The translations under genes were made by a program, and so were the position numbers. The notes below the pieces were generated by a model. That model was not told where the DNA came from, ran no database searches, and saw nothing but the letters and a program-made list of their open reading frames with translations. Positions 17,243-25,835 of a stretch of DNA of 64,000 nt are shown here, piece by piece. The stretch's first letter is position 1; each line of letters opens with the position of its first letter. This DNA is from Haloarcula sp. DT43 (lineage in GTDB: Archaea; Halobacteriota; Halobacteria; Halobacteriales; Haloarculaceae): the NCBI RefSeq assembly GCF_037078405.1, contig NZ_JAYMGZ010000001.1:558001-622000 (forward strand), given 5' to 3'.

Positions 17243-18295
17243 ATGGTCGTCATCGGACGCGACGGTGTGACGGGGGCGACGGCGCGGCTGGGCCACTATC
17301 GGGCCCGTGACGGGAGCCGCGGTGCTGCGGTCGACCTCGACGTCGACCGGCCACACGTCGGCCTCGTCGTCGGCAAGCGCGGGTCGGGGAAGACGTACAC
17401 GCTCGGGGTCCTCGCCGAGGGGTTGCTGGCCGCCGAGGGGGTCGCGCCCGTCGTCGTCGACCCGATGGGTGCGTTCGCGCCGCTGGACGCCGCGGACGCG
17501 TCGGCGACAGTGGTCGACCCCGGTGTCCGTGCGGACGCGCTCGGCCCGCGCCAGTGGTGCACGGTGCTGGGGCTCGACCCGGAACAGGGTGCCGGCGCGC
17601 TCGTGTGGCGCGCGGCCAGCGAGCGCGAGACGCTCGACGGGATGCGTGCGTGGGTGACCGACGCGGAGACGACAGCGAGCGCGGGCCGAGCGGCGGCGAA
17701 CCACCTCGCGCTGGCCGCGTCCTGGGACGTGTTCGACTCGGCGGGCATCGAGACGGAGGCACTGTGTAGCGACGAATTGACGGTGCTCGACCTGTCCGAC
17801 CTCGGTTCGCGGCCGGCGGGCGCAGTCCTGGCCGCCGTCGCCACCGCGCTGTACGACGCTCGCCTGGCCGAACGGACGAGCCGCCTGCCCTGGCTGCTGG
17901 TCGACGAGGCTCACGCGTTTACTGACGGGGTCGCCCGGCGGCCGCTCCGTCGGCTCGTCACGCGGGGCCGCCAGCCCGGCGTCAGTTGCGTGCTGGCGAC
18001 ACAGCGACCCAGCGCCGTGCCGGCGACGACCGTCTCCCAGGCCGACCTGCTCGTGGCTCACCGGCTGACGAGCGCGGCCGACATCGACGCGTTGCAGGCG
18101 GTCCAGCCCACGTACCTCGACGGCGACTTCGCGGCCCGACTGCCCGAGGCGACGGGTGACGCGCTCGTCGTCGACGACAGCACCGAGTCCGTCCACCGCG
18201 TGACGGTCCGCGAGCGGCGGACGCCCCACGGCGGCGAGACGCCGCGGGCAAGCGCCCTCGACGGTGTCGAGGCCCGAACCGACGGCGGGTTCTGA
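17243..18295 (+). CDS. HerA/VirB4-like P-loop ATPase
   Basis: A 350-residue ATPase of the HerA/FtsK-like class (DUF87-type). Walker A GKRGSGKT is at residues 44-51, Walker B LLVDEAHAF near 215, followed by the arginine-rich block RRPLRRLVTRGRQPGVSCVLATQRPSAVP, typical of HerA-like DNA-translocating ATPases. Compared with true HerA (about 500 residues) it lacks a long N-terminal barrel, and no NurA nuclease gene is adjacent, so a role in end resection is unlikely; these short haloarchaeal versions have unknown clients. It is divergent from the Ig-like gene, 75 bases apart. Confidence 0.82.
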   Translation: MVVIGRDGVTGATARLGHYRARDGSRGAAVDLDVDRPHVGLVVGKRGSGKTYTLGVLAEGLLAAEGVAPVVVDPMGAFAPLDAADASATVVDPGVRADALGPRQWCTVLGLDPEQGAGALVWRAASERETLDGMRAWVTDAETTASAGRAAANHLALAASWDVFDSAGIETEALCSDELTVLDLSDLGSRPAGAVLAAVATALYDARLAERTSRLPWLLVDEAHAFTDGVARRPLRRLVTRGRQPGVSCVLATQRPSAVPATTVSQADLLVAHRLTSAADIDALQAVQPTYLDGDFAARLPEATGDALVVDDSTESVHRVTVRERRTPHGGETPRASALDGVEARTDGGF

Positions 18296-18326
18296 ACTCG
18301 CGCTCGCACGACCGATGCGACGGGAC

Positions 18327-18686
18327 TCACACTACCTGGGTGAGCCCATAGGCCAGTCCGATTGCGGCCAGCGCACAGACGAGGGTGCCGACGGCGTTGA
18401 GCACGGCCAGCGCCACGTACCCGTCCTCCCACAGCCGGACCGTCCCGACGGAAAAGGAGGAGAACGTCGTGAACGACCCGCACGCGCCAACGCCGACCAG
18501 CAGCGCCGCGTCGCCGGCCACGCCGGCGAAGGTCAGCAATCCGAGGACGAAGCTCCCGACGACGTTCACGGTGAACGTCCCGAGCGGGAACGTCTCCCGC
18601 TGGACGGCTCCCGCCAGGTAGTGGCGACAGACCGCGCCGATAGCGCCGCCGGTTCCGACCAGGTGCGCCGGCTCGATAGCCACCAT
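18327..18686 (-). CDS. crcB: CrcB/Fluc fluoride channel subunit
   Basis: A 119-residue four-helix membrane protein that exports fluoride. It has GGAIGAVCRHYL at the start, NVVGSFVLG in helix 2 and the GSFTTFSSFS block in helix 3, which carries the phenylalanines lining the fluoride path. It is the second of two crcB genes; its ATG overlaps the stop of the first by one base. Paired crcB genes usually give subunits of opposite orientation that assemble as a dimer, as in Bacillus Fluc pairs. The two proteins are about equally distant from the family. Confidence 0.92.
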   Translation of the reverse strand: MVAIEPAHLVGTGGAIGAVCRHYLAGAVQRETFPLGTFTVNVVGSFVLGLLTFAGVAGDAALLVGVGACGSFTTFSSFSVGTVRLWEDGYVALAVLNAVGTLVCALAAIGLAYGLTQVV

Positions 18687-19069
18687 CAGCGCTCACCCCT
18701 GGCGGATAGACGGACGGCTAGGCGGCCGACGAGGACGCCCGCAAACCCCAGGGCGTAACTTCCGATGACGTTTGCGACGGCCCACTCGGGCGTCAGCACG
18801 GTTTCCACCGCGAACGTGCTGTAGGTGGTAAACGAGGAGATGAAGCCCGTCGACGCGGCCAGTTTCGTCTCGCTGGCCAACGCACCGACCTGCAGTCCCT
18901 CGTACACCAGGACGCCGAGCGCGAAACTGCCGAGGGCGTTGACCAACAACGTCCCCTGTAACCCCGGCAGAAAGAGGCCGACGAAGTACCGAAGGTTCGA
19001 GCCGGCGAACCCGCCGAGACCCACGAGAACGATGGTTTCGACCGTCACGAGCGGGTGGGTCTCTGCCAT
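18686..19069 (-). CDS. crcB: CrcB/Fluc fluoride channel subunit (partner)
   Basis: A 127-residue four-helix membrane protein, partner of the downstream crcB gene. Family blocks: GLGGFAGSNLRYF in helix 1, NALGSFALGVLVYE in helix 2, and GFISSFTTYSTFAVE in helix 3. The order of charges (RLAVRLSARGER at the C-terminus here, none in the partner) suggests opposite membrane orientation, consistent with an obligate heterodimer. The ATG at 19069 is two bases after the stop of the preceding hypothetical gene, so all three are one transcription unit. Confidence 0.92.
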   Translation of the reverse strand: MAETHPLVTVETIVLVGLGGFAGSNLRYFVGLFLPGLQGTLLVNALGSFALGVLVYEGLQVGALASETKLAASTGFISSFTTYSTFAVETVLTPEWAVANVIGSYALGFAGVLVGRLAVRLSARGER

Positions 19070-19071
19070 CC

Positions 19072-19458
19072 TCACGCCCCGAGTATCTCCGCCAACCGCG
19101 CTTCGCCGAGCGTGTCGACGAGCTGTGCGAGCTCGATGACCCTGTCCTCGCCGAGCGTGTCGACGAGTTCGCGTATCTCCGCCGGGTCGAACGTCCGCGC
19201 GACGTACCCGAGGTTCTCCACCATTCGCGTCGTCCGGTCCAGCGTCTCCTCGTCGGGCCGCAGCGTCAGCGGTCGATTGGTGAACTTGCCGTCCTCGTTG
19301 AAGTAACAGAACCGCAACTCGGCGGTGTCGCTGTCGTCCGGGTCGACGACCTGCAGAACGCCGTACCCACTGTCCCACTCGTCGAGTTCGACCTCCAGCA
19401 ACGTTTCGTAGCGGGTCACACGTCCCGGTTCCGGACACGGCGACTTATAGATTGGCAT
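19072..19458 (-). CDS. Hypothetical protein heading the crcB operon
   Basis: A 128-residue soluble acidic protein, not assigned. The first 85 residues are conserved-looking and beta-rich (PIYKSPCPEPGRVTRYETLL, LQVVDPDDSDTAELRFCYF, GKFTNRPLTLRP). The C-terminal third contains a short tandem repeat, ELVDTLGEDRVIELAQ then QLVDTLGEARLAEILG, two copies of a helix with the core LVDTLGE. The start at 19458 (MPIYKSPC) is chosen because the extra upstream 22 codons are hydrophobic, Cys-rich and AT-rich. It is two bases from the crcB gene, so a fluoride-linked role is possible but unproven. Confidence 0.66.
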   Translation of the reverse strand: MPIYKSPCPEPGRVTRYETLLEVELDEWDSGYGVLQVVDPDDSDTAELRFCYFNEDGKFTNRPLTLRPDEETLDRTTRMVENLGYVARTFDPAEIRELVDTLGEDRVIELAQLVDTLGEARLAEILGA

Positions 19459-19661
19459 CTGAGATACTACACAAGCGATATCCATTAGGAAACACAACAA
19501 AATAGACTTTGCTGGCCGCTTCACGCACCGTCAGTCGCAGTGCAGGAATAATATTGGTACAGGTGTTATTCGGGGTCGACCGTCGCTCCGTGCCGGTAAC
19601 GCGGCCGCTGCGTCCAGTGTGTCGACTGCCCCGCACAGACGTTCACTTTTGGGAATGAAAT

Positions 19662-19673
19662 TATTTTTATATC
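19662..19673 (+). promoter_or_regulatory. Promoter of the SMC-like/rdfA operon
   Basis: A strong AT-rich TATA element (TATTTTTATATC, 19662-19673) about 27 bases before the ATG at 19695. The transcript should have a very short leader. Confidence 0.6.
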
Positions 19674-19694
19674 CTCTCCGACAACAGCAGGCCA

Positions 19695-21656
19695 ATGCCA
19701 GAATCAAAGCAAGACTCTAGTGTCGCCCATTTCGATGTGACCAACATCGGCGGGATAGACGAGACGACGGTCGATATTCCGCCGGGTGTGACGGTTCTGA
19801 CGGGCAAGAACGCGACCAACCGGACGTCGTTTCTGCAGTCTATCATGGCGGCGATGGGGAGCACGCAGGCGACGCTGAAAGGCGACGCCGACGAGGGCAG
19901 CGTCACCCTCAGCTACGGGAACGAGATGTACGAACGGACGCTCACGCGGGCGGGCGACGCCGTCCAGTTCGACGGGGCGGGCTACCTCGACGACCCCGAA
20001 GTCGCAGACCTGTTCGCGTTCCTGCTCGAAACCAACGAGGCCCGTCGCTCCGTCGCACGGGGCGACGACCTCCGCGAGATAATCATGCGGCCGGTCGACA
20101 TCGACGCCATCCGGTCGGAGGTCGAACGGCTGGAAGCGGAGAAAGGCGACATCAACGACGAACTCGCCACCATCGAGTCCCGCCAGCGCGACCTCCCGGA
20201 CCTCGAACAGCGCCGGACCGAACTCCGCGAGCAGATAGCGGACAAGCGCGAGGAACTGGCCGAGCGCGAGGAGGAAATCGACAACAGCAGCCGGGATATC
20301 GAGGAGAGCCGGCAGGAACAGGACGTGCTCGAAGAGAAGCTCGAAGAGCTCCGGTCGACGCGGTCGGACCTCGAATCCGTCCGCCGGGACATCGAGGCCC
20401 AGGAGGAGAGCATCGCCTCGCTGAAACGCGAACGGTCCGACCTCGACGACGAACTGGACGAGCTCCCGGAGACACCGATGGGCGACCACCAGCACCTCGA
20501 AGACGAAATCGCGGGCCTGCGCGACCAGCGACAGCGACTGAACAGCGAGATATCCGACCTCCAGAGCCTCATCCAGTACAACGAGGAGCGCCTCGAAGAG
20601 GAGGACTACGACGTCATCCAGTCGCTGGACGACGCGCCCGGCGGCTCCGACGGGGACGTGACGGAGCAACTCCTCGAAAGCGAGGACGAGGAGTCGGTCG
20701 TCTGCTGGACGTGTGGCTCGACGGTCGACCGCGAGCAGATAGAGGACACCGTCGACCGCCTGCAGGACCTCCGCCGGCAGAAGGTCGAGGACCTCAACGA
20801 TATCAAGTCGGAACTGGACGACCTCAAGGCCGACCAGCGCGAGGCCGAGAAGAAACAGCGCCGCCGCGAGAACGTCGAGCGGAAGATACAGGAGACGGAG
20901 ACGGAGATAGACCGCCGCGAAGAGCAGATTGCCTCGCTGAAAGACCGGCGCGAGGAGCTGACCAGCGACGTCGAATCGCTGGAAGACGAGGTCGACAACC
21001 TCGAGTCCGAGGACTTCGACGAAATCCTCTCGCTCCACCGTGAGGCCAACCAGCTCGAGTTCGAAATCGACAGCCTGGAGTCCGACCTCGACGACGTCTC
21101 GGCCGAAATCGAGGAAATCGAGGCGATGGTCCAGCGGGCCGACGACCTCCGCGAGGAACGCGACGCGCTGGTGGACGAACTCACCGACAAGCGGACGAAA
21201 ATCGACCAGATAGAGGCCAACGCCGTCGACCAGTTCAACGACCACATGGACGCCATCCTCGGCATCCTGGAGTACGAGAACCTCGAACGCATCTGGATAG
21301 AACGCGTCGAGCAGACCGTCCGCGAGGGCCGTCAGAAGGTCGACCGCACGGTGTTCGAACTCCACATCGTCCGGACAACCGAGAACGGCGCGGCCTACGA
21401 AGACACCATCGAGCACCTGAGCGAGAGCGAGCGCGAGGTGACGGGCCTCATCTTCGCCCTGGCGGGCTATCTGGTCCACGACCTCCACGAATCGGTCCCG
21501 TTCATGCTGCTCGACTCCCTGGAGGCCATCGACTCGGCGCGCATCGCCGAACTCGTCGAGTACTTCGCCGACTACGCCGAGCACCTGGTCGTCGCCCTCC
21601 TGCCGGAGGACGCCCAAGCGCTGGACGACGACTTCAACCGCATCACTTCGATCTAA
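19695..21656 (+). CDS. Archaea-specific SMC-related protein with zinc hook (Sph-type)
   Basis: A 653-residue SMC/Rad50-like ATPase. The N-terminal head has the unusual Walker A GKNATNRTS at 37-45, typical of the haloarchaeal Sph group. Two long Glu/Arg-rich coiled coils (about 130-300 and 345-500) flank a CWTC zinc hook at 337-340, which should dimerise two molecules. The C-terminal head carries the signature-like LSESEREVTGLIFALAG and Walker B FMLLDSLEAID with D607. The next gene, 45 bases on, encodes an RdfA-type protein. In Haloferax volcanii an Sph gene (sph3) lies by rdfA, and both have been reported as cell-shape determinants, so this pair likely has that role. Confidence 0.9.
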   Translation: MPESKQDSSVAHFDVTNIGGIDETTVDIPPGVTVLTGKNATNRTSFLQSIMAAMGSTQATLKGDADEGSVTLSYGNEMYERTLTRAGDAVQFDGAGYLDDPEVADLFAFLLETNEARRSVARGDDLREIIMRPVDIDAIRSEVERLEAEKGDINDELATIESRQRDLPDLEQRRTELREQIADKREELAEREEEIDNSSRDIEESRQEQDVLEEKLEELRSTRSDLESVRRDIEAQEESIASLKRERSDLDDELDELPETPMGDHQHLEDEIAGLRDQRQRLNSEISDLQSLIQYNEERLEEEDYDVIQSLDDAPGGSDGDVTEQLLESEDEESVVCWTCGSTVDREQIEDTVDRLQDLRRQKVEDLNDIKSELDDLKADQREAEKKQRRRENVERKIQETETEIDRREEQIASLKDRREELTSDVESLEDEVDNLESEDFDEILSLHREANQLEFEIDSLESDLDDVSAEIEEIEAMVQRADDLREERDALVDELTDKRTKIDQIEANAVDQFNDHMDAILGILEYENLERIWIERVEQTVREGRQKVDRTVFELHIVRTTENGAAYEDTIEHLSESEREVTGLIFALAGYLVHDLHESVPFMLLDSLEAIDSARIAELVEYFADYAEHLVVALLPEDAQALDDDFNRITSI

Positions 21657-21701
21657 CCCCAGTAGCCTTTTAATTCCGGTTACCGTACGTGGGGACAACA
21701 G

Positions 21702-22319
21702 ATGGCGAATACGACAGACGGGCGGCCGTCGAGCAAAGTCGCTCGACTCATCGACGAGTACGAACTCGATGGGCTCGGTGCGGAGATGGAGGCTCGCTGG
21801 ACCGGCGACGGCGAAGAGCGCATGAGCCTCCGTGACCTCGCGGAGTTTTTCAACAAGCGACTCCTCGAGCGCGCGCTGGTCGATGCGGGGCTGAGCGCGC
21901 TCGAAAGCGACGTGGAATCGACCTACGAGAACCTCACCGGCGACGACATCAGCACGGGTGTCCGGACCGACACCGTCAACCGACTCGAACGCAACGGCGT
22001 CGACGTCGACGCCCTCGAAACCGACTTCGTCACCTATCAGGCCATCCGGTCGTACCTGAAGGAGTGGCGCGGCGCGGAGTATCAGGGGCTGTCCGACGAC
22101 GAGAAAATCGAGAAGGACCTCGAGAGCATCCAACGACTGCTGACCCGGACGCTGTCGGTCACCGACCAGCGCATCGAGAAACTCCGGGATACGGGCCGAG
22201 TCGACATCGAGGACTTCGAGGTGTTTCTGGACGCACAGGTGCTGTGCCAGTCGTGCGGGAGCCAGTACGCCGTCGCGGAGTTCTTCGAGCAGGGCGGCTG
22301 TGAGTGCCAGCAGGACTGA
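21702..22319 (+). CDS. rdfA: Rod-determining factor RdfA-like protein
   Basis: A 205-residue cytoplasmic protein of the RdfA family, required for the rod form of the cell in Haloferax. It begins with SSKVARLIDEYELDGLGAEMEARWTG, a hallmark of the family, followed by a largely helical acidic body. The C-terminus has a zinc-ribbon-like end, CQSCGSQYAVAEFF then GGCECQ, with four cysteines. It follows the SMC-like gene closely and presumably shares its transcript. A long imperfect hairpin starts 40 bases after the stop. Assignment as orthologue rather than one of several haloarchaeal paralogues cannot be settled from sequence alone. Confidence 0.85.
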   Translation: MANTTDGRPSSKVARLIDEYELDGLGAEMEARWTGDGEERMSLRDLAEFFNKRLLERALVDAGLSALESDVESTYENLTGDDISTGVRTDTVNRLERNGVDVDALETDFVTYQAIRSYLKEWRGAEYQGLSDDEKIEKDLESIQRLLTRTLSVTDQRIEKLRDTGRVDIEDFEVFLDAQVLCQSCGSQYAVAEFFEQGGCECQQD

Positions 22320-22358
22320 GCACTGGGCGGCCGCTTGGAGATGCGGCTGAGGCTGAGT

Positions 22359-22401
22359 AATAAGCGATTTTTGTTGTGAAACGCAACGAAAACGGCTTAT
22401 T
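22359..22401 (+). terminator. 20-bp imperfect hairpin after rdfA
   Basis: Arms 22359-22378 and 22382-22401 pair almost throughout (7 perfect pairs AATAAGC/GCTTATT, two mismatches, then 11 pairs including two G-U wobbles) around a three-base AAA loop. The left arm has a run of five T. It lies 40 bases after the rdfA stop and 112 bases before the next gene's start, so it could end the SMC/rdfA transcript, or serve as a protein-binding site. Confidence 0.5.
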
Positions 22402-22512
22402 TCGGGGTCAGATGTGCACGAACGGAACCGGTGTGTCGGTCCGGGACCCGACCGGTACTGCTGGCGTCCGAGTCACGCAGGGCTGAAGCGTGCGGCGCTC
22501 GTGGACAGCGGT

Positions 22513-23616
22513 ATGAACCCGGCCGAACTGCGGGCCTCGATTCCGGCGCTCGAACGGTGTACGTACTTCAACACGGGCGCGAGCGGGCCGACGCCCCGCC
22601 CCGTCGTCGACGCCGCCACGTCGTTTCTCGAACGGCACGCCTTCGATGCGCCTGCCGGCGACGGCCCCTACGCGGTCGCGTGGGACGCCATCGCGGCGGC
22701 CCGCGAGGTCGTCGCCGGCCACATCGGGACCGAGGCCGCCAACGTCGCGTTCACTCGCAGCACCGCCGACGGGGTCAACATGGTCGCCGGGGCTATCGAC
22801 TGGCAGCCCGGCGACGTGGTGGTCCGGACCGACCTCGAACACCCGGCCTGTACGCTCCCCTGGGACCGGCTTGCCGACACCCACGACATCGAGGTCCGTG
22901 TGCTGGAAACCGACGGCGGGCGGCTCGACATGGCAGACGTGAAAGACGCCGTGGCCGATGCCAGGCTCGTGGCACTGAGTTCGCTCACCTGGACACACGG
23001 GACCAGACTCCCGGTCGCGGACGTGGTCGACGCGGCCCACGACGCCGGCGCGCAGGTGCTCGTCGACGCCGTCCAGTCTGTCGGCCAACACCCCGTCGAC
23101 GTGACCGAGTGGGGCGCGGACTTCGTGGTCGCGGCGGGCCACAAGTGGCTGCTGGGCGTCTGGGGCGGTGGGTTCCTCTACGTCGACCCCGACGCGTATG
23201 GCCGATTGCGCCAGACCCGCATCGGCTACCGTAGCGTCGAGAGTCCCGATGCGGAGGCGTACGAGTACTACGAGGGCGCGCGCCGCTTCGAGGTCGGCAC
23301 CACCTCGCCGGTCCCCTACGTCGCGCTCGCAAACGCCGTCGAGACAATCGAGGCCGTCGGCCTCGATACGGTTCAGTCCCGCGTCGAACGACTGACCGAC
23401 CGCCTCAAGGACGGCCTCGGCGACCGCTTATTGAGTCCCCGCGCATACGAGTCCGGCCTCGTGACGTTCGCCGCGGACGACCCCGAGGCGACCGTCGAGC
23501 GCCTCGCGGCGGACGGCATCGTCGTCAGGTCCCTCCCCCACCCTGAAGCGGTTCGGGCGTCCGTCCACGCGTTCAACACCGCCGACGACGTCGACCGTCT
23601 GCTCGACGCGCTGTAG
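22513..23616 (+). CDS. Class V aminotransferase family protein
   Basis: A 367-residue PLP-dependent enzyme of the class V (cysteine desulfurase/isopenicillin epimerase-like) group. Blocks: TYFNTGASGPTPRPV near residue 17, RSTADGVNMVAG near 79, DAVQSVGQHPVDV near 191 and the PLP-lysine block AAGHKWLLGVWGGGFLY near 212. The usual catalytic Cys loop of cysteine desulfurases is not obvious, so an aminotransferase or epimerase role is likelier. The start at 22513 is the ATG before NPAELRASIP; the long upstream frame is intergenic. It follows a 193-base gap holding the hairpin. Confidence 0.85.
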   Translation: MNPAELRASIPALERCTYFNTGASGPTPRPVVDAATSFLERHAFDAPAGDGPYAVAWDAIAAAREVVAGHIGTEAANVAFTRSTADGVNMVAGAIDWQPGDVVVRTDLEHPACTLPWDRLADTHDIEVRVLETDGGRLDMADVKDAVADARLVALSSLTWTHGTRLPVADVVDAAHDAGAQVLVDAVQSVGQHPVDVTEWGADFVVAAGHKWLLGVWGGGFLYVDPDAYGRLRQTRIGYRSVESPDAEAYEYYEGARRFEVGTTSPVPYVALANAVETIEAVGLDTVQSRVERLTDRLKDGLGDRLLSPRAYESGLVTFAADDPEATVERLAADGIVVRSLPHPEAVRASVHAFNTADDVDRLLDAL

Positions 23617-23683
23617 TCCCGGCAACGCAGTCGGGCCTCGCCACGCCCGGACTTTCTTGCTCCGGCCGGCCCTCGGCTCCCGT

Positions 23684-24973
23684 ATGGAGACACGCCCTGT
23701 CGTGACGTGCTTCCTGCGCAGCGAGGGCGAGGTGCTGCTGTTGCGCCGGAGCGACGCGGTCGGCTCCTACCGGGGCCAGTGGGGCGGGGTCGCGGGCCAC
23801 GTCGCCGATGACGCCGGGCGGGACCCGGAGACGGCCGCGCGGGCCGAAATCGACGAGGAGACCGGGCTGACCGGCGCGGCGACGCTGGTCCGGCAGGGCG
23901 ACCCGTTCCGGGTCGCGGATGCCGACCGGGGCGTCCGGTGGGTCGTCCATCCGTTCCTGTTCGACTGCGAGGCCCGCACGGTAACGACGAACGAGGAGAC
24001 GACCGAGACCGCGTGGGTCCACCCGCCTGAGATACTGTCCCGGGAGACGGTCCCGCGGCTGTGGACCGCCTGGGACCGCGTTCGGCCCCGCGTCGCCACC
24101 GTCCGCGAGGACCGGACCCACGGCTCGGCGTGGCTGTCGCTCCGGGCGCTGGAGGTGCTCCGCGACGAGGCCGCCCTGGCGGAGGCCGGGCGGCGCGACG
24201 ACCTGGAGACGGCCGAACGGGACGGCGACGACTGGGACGCCCTCGCCGCGCTCGCGGCCGAGATACGCGAGGTGCGCCCCTCGATGGTCGTCGTCGCCAA
24301 CCGGGTCGACCGGGCGATGGCCGCCGTCAGCGACGAATCGCCGGCGGCGGTCGAGCGGGCCGCCACGGAGGCGCTGAACCACGCGGTGACCGCCGACCGC
24401 GTGGCCGCCGCCGTCGCCGCCGAGCGCGTCGGCGGCCGCCTCGCCACGCTCTCCCGTTCAGGGACCGTCCGTGCGGTGGTCGACGCCGCCGCGCCCGAGG
24501 CCGTACTCGTCGCCGAGTCGCGGCCCGGCGGTGAGGGCGTCGGCGTCGCCGAGGCGCTCGCCGACGACGTGGCGGTGACGCTGACCACCGACGCGGCCGT
24601 CGGCCACGAACTCGACGCCTGGAACGCCGACGCGCTCGTCGTGGGTGCTGACCGGGTCCTTCCGGACGGTCGGGTGGTCAACAAGGCCGGAACCCGCTCG
24701 ACGGCGCTGTCGGCGGCCGCCGCGGACGCGGACTGCTACGCGGTGTGTGCGACGGACAAGATTGCGCCGCACGCGGCGTGGGACAGGGAGGAACGGGAGC
24801 CGCGGGAGGTGTACGACGGCGACGCGGACATCGCCGTGTCGAACCCGACCTTCGACGTGACGCCGGCCGCCGCGGTGACGGTCGTCACCGAGCGCGGCGC
24901 GTTAGCGGGGGACGACATCGCGGAGATAGCGGCGGCCCACCGGGCGCGGGGCGAGTGGGCCGAACGCGGGTGA
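23684..24973 (+). CDS. NUDIX hydrolase fused to eIF2B-like sugar-phosphate isomerase domain
   Basis: A 429-residue two-domain protein. Residues 1-140 are a NUDIX hydrolase (GQWGGVAGHV, then AEIDEETGL; the usual Arg before EU is Ala). Residues 180-425 are an eIF2B/ribose-1,5-bisphosphate isomerase-like domain, with the family blocks VVGADRVLPDGRVVNKAGT near 320 and VSNPTFDVTPAAAV near 385. In archaea the isomerase domain acts on ribose-1,5-bisphosphate from nucleotide breakdown, and the NUDIX part may supply or clear a nucleotide substrate; both are inferences. Start: the ATG before ETRPVVTC. Confidence 0.83.
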   Translation: METRPVVTCFLRSEGEVLLLRRSDAVGSYRGQWGGVAGHVADDAGRDPETAARAEIDEETGLTGAATLVRQGDPFRVADADRGVRWVVHPFLFDCEARTVTTNEETTETAWVHPPEILSRETVPRLWTAWDRVRPRVATVREDRTHGSAWLSLRALEVLRDEAALAEAGRRDDLETAERDGDDWDALAALAAEIREVRPSMVVVANRVDRAMAAVSDESPAAVERAATEALNHAVTADRVAAAVAAERVGGRLATLSRSGTVRAVVDAAAPEAVLVAESRPGGEGVGVAEALADDVAVTLTTDAAVGHELDAWNADALVVGADRVLPDGRVVNKAGTRSTALSAAAADADCYAVCATDKIAPHAAWDREEREPREVYDGDADIAVSNPTFDVTPAAAVTVVTERGALAGDDIAEIAAAHRARGEWAERG

Positions 24974-24991
24974 CGGAACCGCGCGACCCTC

Positions 24992-25738
24992 TCACTGCTC
25001 GTCCAGCACGACCGGGACGCCGGCCTCGGCCACGTCGGCGGCGAACTCGCGTGAGTCGGCTTCGAGGTTCGAGAAGGTGTTGTAGTGGACCGGGAGGACG
25101 AGGTCCGGGTCGATGGTCGCGGCCAGGGCGGCGGCCTCGTGGCGGTCCATCGTCGCCCGCGGGCCGATGGGCGGACACAGCAGCGAGACGTCGAGCGTCC
25201 GGTGGCCGGGCAGCACGTCCGAATCGCCGGGGTAGAACGCCCGGATCCCCTCGACGGCTATCATGAAGCCACAGCCGAAGCCCTCCGGGTGGTAGGGCGT
25301 GCCGTCGGGGAGCGTGTGCGGGCCGTCCGGCTCGTTGTACGCCGGCGTCGACCAGATGGGGACGTCGCCGACCGTCGTCTGCGATTTCATCCCGACCTCG
25401 ACGACGTCGTACGGGAGCGAGGACAGCGGCGGGAGGTCCCGGTCGCCGACCCGTTCGTCGATGCCCTCGTAGGCGACGACTGTCGCGTCCTCGCTCGCGA
25501 CCCGCTCGATGCCGTCGGGGTCGTAGTGGTGGACGTGTGTCACGCACACCACGTCGCCGTCCTCCGGTCGGTAGTCGCTGCTCGGCGGGTGGCCGATGCC
25601 GTCGCTGTGTGGCTCCCACTCGCCGGTGAGCACGCCGTACCGGCCCGGGTCGACGTACACGACCGTGTCGTCGCCGGCGAACCGGAGCGTGGCGTACCCC
25701 AGCCAGTCGACGGTCAGCCCGTCGTGTCGAACTGTCAT
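24992..25738 (-). CDS. UlaG-like MBL-fold metal-dependent hydrolase
   Basis: A 248-residue metallo-beta-lactamase-fold protein. The metal motif appears as VTHVHHYDPDGI near residue 67 (HxHxxD), with GDSD near 175 and PVHYNTFSNLE near 219 as later ligand positions. It begins with a TVDWLGYATLRF block as in UlaG-like members, which include lactonases and hydrolases of cyclic phosphates. The substrate is unknown. The gene converges on the NUDIX fusion gene 18 bases downstream and is divergent from the M50 protease. Confidence 0.82.
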   Translation of the reverse strand: MTVRHDGLTVDWLGYATLRFAGDDTVVYVDPGRYGVLTGEWEPHSDGIGHPPSSDYRPEDGDVVCVTHVHHYDPDGIERVASEDATVVAYEGIDERVGDRDLPPLSSLPYDVVEVGMKSQTTVGDVPIWSTPAYNEPDGPHTLPDGTPYHPEGFGCGFMIAVEGIRAFYPGDSDVLPGHRTLDVSLLCPPIGPRATMDRHEAAALAATIDPDLVLPVHYNTFSNLEADSREFAADVAEAGVPVVLDEQ

Positions 25739-25835
25739 TGGGGGTCCGTACGCGCTACACCCTGAATAAGCCCGCTACTCGCCGGCGTCGGCTCCCGGCA
25801 GAAGATATACCCGACCGCTCCCCGTCTGCCCGTCT

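Noticed and set aside
19459-19694. Fluoride riboswitch before the crcB operon
   Set aside because: No match to the conserved fluoride aptamer pattern could be seen on the minus strand.
19704-22133. An 809-codon open frame on the minus strand
   Set aside because: It is a shadow of the SMC-like and RdfA genes; its Val/Leu/Asp-rich translation is the complement of Glu/Asp-rich coiled-coil codons.
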